NCBI GenBank assembly: GCA_964426155.1
Contig: CAYROY010000129.1
Location: forward strand, 1 to 7,676
Length of the DNA stretch: 7,676 bases
DNA from: M55B120 sp964426155
Lineage (GTDB): Bacteria; Actinomycetota; Humimicrobiia; Humimicrobiales; Humimicrobiaceae
Direction of reading: 5' to 3'
Shown here: positions 5,474-7,676 of the stretch, in pieces
Position numbering within the stretch: position 1 is the first letter of the stretch
Layout of the letters: each line of letters starts with the position of its first letter
The notes under the pieces: model-generated
Databases searched by the model: none
What the model saw: the letters and a program-made list of their open reading frames with translations, nothing else
Told to the model about the DNA's origin: nothing
Position numbers and translations under genes: made by a program

Positions 5474-7564
5474 ATGGCCAGGCAGGTATCACTTAAAAAT
5501 ACAAGGAATATTGGAATAACAGCACATATAGATGCCGGTAAGACTACTACTACGGAGAGGATTTTATATTACACCGGAAAGACCTATAAGATAGGTGAAG
5601 TCCATGACGGTGCTGCTGTTATGGACTGGATGGTGCAGGAACAGGAAAGAGGGATAACCATAACCTCTGCTGCAACCACTGCTTTCTGGAAGGATCATAA
5701 AATAAATATTATAGATACACCAGGCCATGTGGATTTTACAGTAGAAGTAGAGAGGGCGCTAAGGGTCCTTGACGGAATGATTGCAGTATTCTGTGCGGTA
5801 GGAGGAGTAGAACCGCAGTCAGAAACAGTATGGAGGCAGGCAGTAAAATACAATGTTCCGCGTATAGCTTTCATAAATAAGATGGATAGAAGTGGTGCCG
5901 ACTTTTTCTATGTGCTGGAGATGATGAAGAGCAAGCTAAACGCAAATCCTCTTCCAGTACAGATACCCGTGGGAAAAGAAGATAAGTTTGAGGGTATAAT
6001 AGATCTTATAAGCATGAGAGCTATTATATACAGGGATGAAATGGGAATCAGATTTGAATATGAGGATATTCCTGAAGACCTGGTGCCCACTGCTGAAAAA
6101 TGCCGTCAGGAACTTATTGAAAATATTGCAAATTACAATGACGAAATATTAAACAGGTATGTTGAAAACGAAAATATCAGCGAAGAGGAAATAAGATCTG
6201 CCATAAGGAAGATGACGATTAATGTTGAGGGAGTTCCTGTCTTTTGCGGAGCTGCTTTTAAGAATAAGGGTGTTCAGCCCCTGCTTGATGGTGTTATCGA
6301 TTATTTACCTTCACCCCTGGACGTAAAAGCGCCAGCGGGGGTAAATCCTGATACTGGTGAGGAAGTCGGAAGACAATCAGATGATAACTCTCCATTCTCA
6401 GGCCTGATATTTAAAATAATGTCTGATCCATTTGTGGGAAGGCTGAGTTATTTAAGAATATATTCAGGGAAGCTTGAGAGCGGAGATAAGGTGCTCAATT
6501 CAAACTCAGGAATAAAAAGCAGGATCGGGAAACTGCTGGAGATGCATGCTAACAGCCGTGTCGAGATTAAGGAGTCATTTGCTGGTGATATACTGGCAAT
6601 AGTCGGGCTAAAGAATGTAAACACCGGAGATACAATATGTGATGTAAGGGATCCTATAAGATATGAATCCATAACATTTCCGGAACCGGTACTTTCAATT
6701 GCAATTGAACCAAAAACCAGAGATGACCAGGAAAAGCTTGCAAAATCACTTAGTTCACTTATGGGAGAGGACCCTACTTTTAAAGTCAACACAGATCCTG
6801 AGACAGGACAGACAATAATTTCTGGAATGGGAGAGCTGCATCTTGAGATAATAGTTGACAGATTGATGAGGGAATTTGGAGTGGCTGCAAATGTAGGAAG
6901 ACCTCAGGTATCTTACCGGGAGACTATCACTAAGGAGGCTCAGGTAGAAGGGAAATATATAAGGCAGAGTGGTGGAAGAGGCCAGTACGGTCATGTCGTC
7001 TTAAAATTCGAGCCGAAAGATTACGGGAAGGGTTTTGAATTTGAAGATAAGACTAAAGGAGGAGTTATACCAAAGGATTTTATAAAATCTGTAGAAGAAG
7101 GGATTGAAGAGGCTATGGCTACTGGAGAGGTAGCAGGCTATCCGGTAGTGGATATAAAAGCAACACTTATCGATGGCTCTTATCATGAAGTCGATTCTTC
7201 AGAAATGGCTTTTAGGATAGCTGCTTCTAAAGCCTTCAGGGATGCTATGAAAAAGGCAAACCCACTACTGCTGGAGCCTGTGATGGAAGTAGAGGTAGTA
7301 GTACCGGATGAATATATGGGAGAAGTTATAGGCGATCTTAATACCAGAAGGGGGAAGGTATCCTCGGTGAACCTTAGGAATAAAAAGAGGATAATTAAAT
7401 CAGAAGTCCCTCTCTCAGAGATGTTCGGATATGCGACCGACCTGCGTTCAAGAACCCAGGGAAGAGCGACCTTTACAATGCAATTTTTAAAATATGAGCC
7501 TATACCAGGAAAGATCGCGGATGATATTATCAACCGTTATAAGGGAAACAGCATTGCTGTTTAA
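5474..7564 (+). CDS. fusA: Translation elongation factor G
   Basis: EF-G is the GTPase that drives tRNA-mRNA translocation and, with RRF, ribosome recycling. The 696-residue length is typical. G-domain motifs are intact: G1 AHIDAGKT (17-24), G2 RGITITSA (59-66) with the switch I Thr, G3 DTPGH (81-85) including the GTPase-activating His, G4 NKMD (135-138), and a G5-like CGAAFKNKG (258-266). A G' insertion lies at about 160-255, domain II at about 300-400, domain III (ISGMGELHLEI) at about 405-480, domain IV at about 483-605 with tip loops SGGRGQYGHV (499-508) and DGSYHEVDSS (567-576), and domain V to about 680. TAGGTGA (5461-5467) lies 6 bases before the ATG. Position between rpsG and tuf marks it as the canonical str-operon EF-G rather than a paralogue such as TetM-type or EF-G2. 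No frameshift or missing motif was seen. Confidence 0.99.
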   Translation: MARQVSLKNTRNIGITAHIDAGKTTTTERILYYTGKTYKIGEVHDGAAVMDWMVQEQERGITITSAATTAFWKDHKINIIDTPGHVDFTVEVERALRVLDGMIAVFCAVGGVEPQSETVWRQAVKYNVPRIAFINKMDRSGADFFYVLEMMKSKLNANPLPVQIPVGKEDKFEGIIDLISMRAIIYRDEMGIRFEYEDIPEDLVPTAEKCRQELIENIANYNDEILNRYVENENISEEEIRSAIRKMTINVEGVPVFCGAAFKNKGVQPLLDGVIDYLPSPLDVKAPAGVNPDTGEEVGRQSDDNSPFSGLIFKIMSDPFVGRLSYLRIYSGKLESGDKVLNSNSGIKSRIGKLLEMHANSRVEIKESFAGDILAIVGLKNVNTGDTICDVRDPIRYESITFPEPVLSIAIEPKTRDDQEKLAKSLSSLMGEDPTFKVNTDPETGQTIISGMGELHLEIIVDRLMREFGVAANVGRPQVSYRETITKEAQVEGKYIRQSGGRGQYGHVVLKFEPKDYGKGFEFEDKTKGGVIPKDFIKSVEEGIEEAMATGEVAGYPVVDIKATLIDGSYHEVDSSEMAFRIAASKAFRDAMKKANPLLLEPVMEVEVVVPDEYMGEVIGDLNTRRGKVSSVNLRNKKRIIKSEVPLSEMFGYATDLRSRTQGRATFTMQFLKYEPIPGKIADDIINRYKGNSIAV

Positions 7565-7602
7565 GAACATAAAAAATATACCATCAAGGAAAGGATAAAG
7601 AT

Positions 7603-7676
7603 ATGGCTAAGCAAAAATATGAAAGGACCAAGCCGCATATAAACATTGGAACCATAGGTCACGTAGATCATGGTAA
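7603..7676 (+). CDS. tuf: Translation elongation factor Tu, N-terminus (partial, 3' end outside window)
   Basis: The frame from ATG 7603 gives 24 residues, starting MAKQKYERTKPHINIGTIGH and running into VDHG, the first part of the G1 P-loop (GHVDHGK), cut by the window edge. This N-terminus is diagnostic for EF-Tu, the GTPase that delivers aminoacyl-tRNA to the ribosomal A site. The start is supported by AAGGAT (7591-7596), 6 bases upstream, with a second purine-rich block (AAGGA, 7586-7590) just before it. The gene follows fusA by 38 bases with no terminator between, as expected for the end of a str operon. Whether it is the only tuf copy cannot be seen. Confidence 0.97.
   Translation, partial: MAKQKYERTKPHINIGTIGHVDHG

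Overview
The window holds the junction of two core information-processing operons, all on the + strand: the 3' end of rpoB, complete rpoC, an intrinsic terminator with a promoter directly behind it, then rpsL, rpsG, fusA and the first codons of tuf. This is the conserved rpoBC-str arrangement of bacteria. No mobile element, CRISPR array, tRNA, rRNA or defence-type gene is visible.

Organism: GC content is around 40% by eye, from sampled lines. RpoC has a short-subunit core with a long insertion just after the first zinc ribbon, in the place where actinobacterial beta' carries a coiled-coil insert; Bacillus-type beta' lacks it. S7 has an 'RRREKT'-like block (FARKRREKTF) that also recalls Actinobacteria. 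Beta' also has an insertion of about 110 residues inside the trigger loop, at the SI3 position typical of Proteobacteria and several other phyla, and not of ordinary Actinobacteria or Firmicutes. Arginine is coded almost only by AGA/AGG and isoleucine mostly by ATA, a pattern common in AT-rich and thermophilic lineages. My tentative reading is a low-GC, deep-branching, perhaps uncultured anaerobic or thermophilic lineage allied to Actinobacteriota or a neighbouring phylum. The phylum is inference, not established.

Layout: positions 1-134 are the charged C-terminal tail of RpoB. RpoC (162-4421) follows after 27 bases and has its own Shine-Dalgarno sequence. The 158-base gap 4422-4579 holds a perfect 12-bp terminator hairpin, a promoter whose -35 TTGACA starts two bases after the T-tract, and a leader of about 80 bases with a small AT-rich hairpin. 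Then come rpsL (4580-4951), rpsG (4969-5439), fusA (5474-7564) and tuf (7603 to the window edge), with gaps of 17-38 bases and a Shine-Dalgarno sequence before each, so they are probably cotranscribed.

Function: RpoB and RpoC form the RNA polymerase catalytic core. S12 and S7 are decoding-centre and 30S-head proteins, EF-G translocates and EF-Tu delivers aminoacyl-tRNA. The terminator-promoter junction apparently separates transcription-machinery expression from translation-machinery expression. I found no wholly new system. The unusual content is the architecture of beta' (acidic insert, trigger-loop insert, acidic tail) and the compact terminator/promoter junction.
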